Source: an uncultured Bacillota bacterium (GTDB lineage Bacteria > Bacillota > UBA994 > UBA5500). From it: a DNA stretch of 7,582 nucleotides. Position 1 is the first letter of the stretch, and every line of letters begins with the position of its first letter. The notes below the pieces were generated by a model. The model was given only the letters and a program-made list of their open reading frames with translations. It did no database searches and was not told where the DNA came from. The stretch is from assembly GCA_937874815.1 (NCBI GenBank), contig CALNBW010000086.1, positions 1 to 7,582 on the forward strand, in the 5' to 3' direction. Shown here piece by piece: positions 6,618-7,582 of this stretch. The position numbers were made by a program, and so were the translations under genes.

Positions 6618-6646
6618 TTGTTAAAAATCCCTTGATGGTGTAATAT
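6618..6646 (+). promoter_or_regulatory. Probable promoter of the rubrerythrin gene
   Basis: -35 TTGTTA (6618-6623), a 17-base spacer and -10 TAATAT (6641-6646), placed 45 bases before the start codon. A perfect 10-base palindrome GGGCTAGCCC (6608-6617) touches the -35 on its upstream side and could be a regulator site. No clear PerR box was recognised. Confidence 0.5.
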
Positions 6647-6691
6647 GGAGTCAGGTTAATAATAATCAATCCTAATAAGGAGGGTTCTTGC

Positions 6692-7225
6692 ATGAACTTG
6701 AAGGGTAGTAAAACCGAAGCTAATTTGTGGGCAGCATTTGCCGGTGAATCGCAGGCACGTAACAAGTACACCTATTGGGCCAGCCAGGCTAAGAAGGAAG
6801 GCCTCGAGCAAATGGCCGCCATCTTCCTAGGGACGGCTGACGATGAGAAAGAGCATGCCAAGATGATTTTCAAGCTGCTCGGCGGCATTACTGACACCGC
6901 CTCTCACCTCCAGCAAGCAGCAGAGGGTGAGAACTACGAGTGGACCAGCATGTACAAAGAGTTCGCCGCGGTTGCTAAAGAAGAGGGCTTTGACCATATT
7001 GCCAAGATCCTAACTGAGATTGCGGAAGTAGAAGCAGAGCATGAAAAACGCTATTTGGCCCTGCTAGAGAACCTGAAGAACGATAAGGTTTTCAAGCGCG
7101 ATGTTCCCGTTAAGTGGCATTGCCGCAACTGTGGCTATGTGCATGAGGGCACCGAAGCTCCTAAGGTGTGCCCAGCTTGCGCCCATCCGCAGGCTTTCTA
7201 CGAGCTCTTCTGCGAGAATTACTAG
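6692..7225 (+). CDS. rbr: Rubrerythrin (diiron NADH-linked peroxidase)
   Basis: Cytoplasmic non-heme iron peroxidase that reduces hydrogen peroxide to water in anaerobes. The N-terminal ferritin-like four-helix domain (about 1-130) carries the diiron ligands: Glu19 in AGESQARNKY, E-x2-H at 52-55 (DEKEHA), glutamates around 90 and 97 in KEFAAVAKEEGF, and E-x2-H at 114-117 (VEAEHEKRY). The C-terminal rubredoxin-like domain has CRNC (144-147) and CPAC (160-163), with the 12-residue gap usual for rubrerythrin. The 177 residues are slightly fewer than in the best known examples (about 190), but nothing essential is missing. The start is strongly supported by AAGGAGGG (6677-6684), seven bases before the ATG. 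It appears to be a single-gene unit ended by the hairpin at 7308-7383. High expression is likely but is inferred from the strong ribosome binding site. Confidence 0.96.
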   Translation: MNLKGSKTEANLWAAFAGESQARNKYTYWASQAKKEGLEQMAAIFLGTADDEKEHAKMIFKLLGGITDTASHLQQAAEGENYEWTSMYKEFAAVAKEEGFDHIAKILTEIAEVEAEHEKRYLALLENLKNDKVFKRDVPVKWHCRNCGYVHEGTEAPKVCPACAHPQAFYELFCENY

Positions 7226-7237
7226 GGCCAACCAAGG

Positions 7238-7265
7238 CCGGGCCGGATAGGATCCGGCCCCTACA
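7238..7265 (-). repeat. 28-bp palindromic repeat, copy B
   Basis: Exact reverse complement of the element at 4163-4190. The 9-bp arms are at 7240-7248 and 7252-7260, around loop AGG, with the TGTAG end now on the right. It lies 12 bases after the rubrerythrin stop codon and 42 bases before the terminator stem. It has no T-run of its own, so it is not a simple terminator in either direction. Confidence 0.75.
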
Positions 7266-7307
7266 GCTCTTCCAAGGGTTTAGGGGTATCCGTAGGGGAT
7301 GCCCAAA

Positions 7308-7383
7308 GGGCTGCGGGGTATTTGCTGTAAGCACGATTGGAGCCTGCTCCTGTGCTCTAAGCAATACCCCGCAGCCCCTTTTT
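7308..7383 (+). terminator. Long-hairpin intrinsic terminator after rubrerythrin
   Basis: GGGCTGCGGGGTATT (7308-7322) pairs perfectly with AATACCCCGCAGCCC (7363-7377) over 15 bp. After one bulged T the pairing continues with GCT/AGC. Further in lie AGCAC (7330-7334) with GTGCT (7352-7356), and an apical GGAG/CTCC (7339-7342, 7347-7350). TTTTT (7379-7383) follows after a single C. The whole fold spans about 70 bases, far more than a normal terminator. Confidence 0.85.
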
Positions 7384-7429
7384 CTTAGCAAGCCAGCTGG
7401 TTTCGCTACTGTTGCTTGCGCCGATAGTG

Positions 7430-7435
7430 TATACT
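7430..7435 (+). promoter_or_regulatory. Possible -10 element for the riboswitch transcript
   Basis: TATACT lies about ten bases before the first aptamer stem, which is a plausible distance. No good -35 is found 16-18 bases upstream (TACTGT at 7407-7412 is weak; TTGCTT at 7412-7417 is too close), so this is tentative. Confidence 0.35.
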
Positions 7436-7444
7436 AGAAGTTGT

Positions 7445-7569
7445 AGCAAGGTGCCCATAATGGGAGAATAGGGAATCAGGTGTAGAACCTGAGCGGTGCC
7501 GCCACTGTAACTGCTCGCAGTTAGCAATATTTATGCTGCGCGAGTGGGAGCCAGGAGACCTGCCTTGTT
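7445..7569 (+). ncRNA. Cobalamin (B12) riboswitch aptamer
   Basis: All main marks of the cobalamin aptamer are present in order. They are the closing stem P1 AGCAAGG (7445-7451) with CCTTGTT (7563-7569), GGGAATCAGGTG (7471-7482) with the TCAGG/CCTGA hairpin, GCCACTGTAA (7501-7510), an extra stem CTCGC/GCGAG (7514-7518, 7540-7544) and the B12 box GCCAGGAGACCTGCC (7550-7564). It would bind adenosylcobalamin or a related form in the leader of a rightward transcript, usually turning off cobalamin synthesis or uptake genes, or B12-independent enzymes. The expression platform and the controlled gene lie beyond the window. Confidence 0.95.
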
Positions 7570-7582
7570 GTTTTGTTACCTG

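Noticed and set aside
6657..6680. AT-rich stretch upstream of rubrerythrin considered as a PerR box
   Set aside because: It matches TTATAATNATTATAA only in part and has no good dyad symmetry.
7168..7437. 89-codon frame on the + strand overlapping the end of rubrerythrin
   Set aside because: It reads through the repeat and both arms of the terminator hairpin, and starts inside the rubredoxin domain in another frame.

Overview
The window looks like chromosome of an anaerobic, obligately or mostly fermentative Firmicute (Clostridia or Negativicutes type). The signs are a 2-hydroxyacyl-CoA dehydratase-type activase system, a rubrerythrin, a BioY/BirA biotin pair, a DUF2225 protein, strong AGGAGG-like ribosome binding sites, frequent TTG starts and a cobalamin riboswitch. 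Genus cannot be decided from the sequence alone. No tRNA, rRNA, CRISPR array, transposase or phage gene was seen.

Left part (1-4109, all +). A UbiA-family membrane prenyltransferase of the MenA type (59-964) is followed after 133 bases by a tight three-gene unit: two related DUF2229 / 2-hydroxyglutaryl-CoA dehydratase-like proteins (1098-2042 and 2033-3151) and an HgdC/BcrA/BadF-type ATPase activase with a cysteine-rich tail (3129-4109). The three genes overlap, and each appears to start with TTG. They probably form one redox module: an ATP-driven [4Fe-4S] activase plus two partners. The substrate is unknown and no classical HgdA/HgdB pair is nearby. A strong terminator at 4189-4224 closes the unit.

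Middle (4241-6515). This is a biotin block. bioY (+) has a promoter whose -35 and -10 elements lie inside the two half-sites of a likely BirA operator. birA (-) converges on bioY, and the two stop codons overlap by four bases. birA is the second gene of a leftward unit that starts with a DUF2225 zinc-ribbon-like protein. BirA carries the N-terminal helix-turn-helix, so it is probably both the biotin-protein ligase and the repressor of bioY.

Right part (6516-7582). A divergent promoter region separates the DUF2225/birA unit from a rubrerythrin gene (+). The rubrerythrin gene is followed by one copy of a palindromic repeat and an unusually long hairpin terminator, then by a cobalamin riboswitch whose regulated gene lies beyond the window. 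The other copy of the repeat, in opposite orientation, sits against the terminator of the activase unit. No wholly new system is evident. The most interesting items are the uncharacterised three-gene activase module, the operator-over-promoter arrangement at bioY and the dispersed palindromic repeat.
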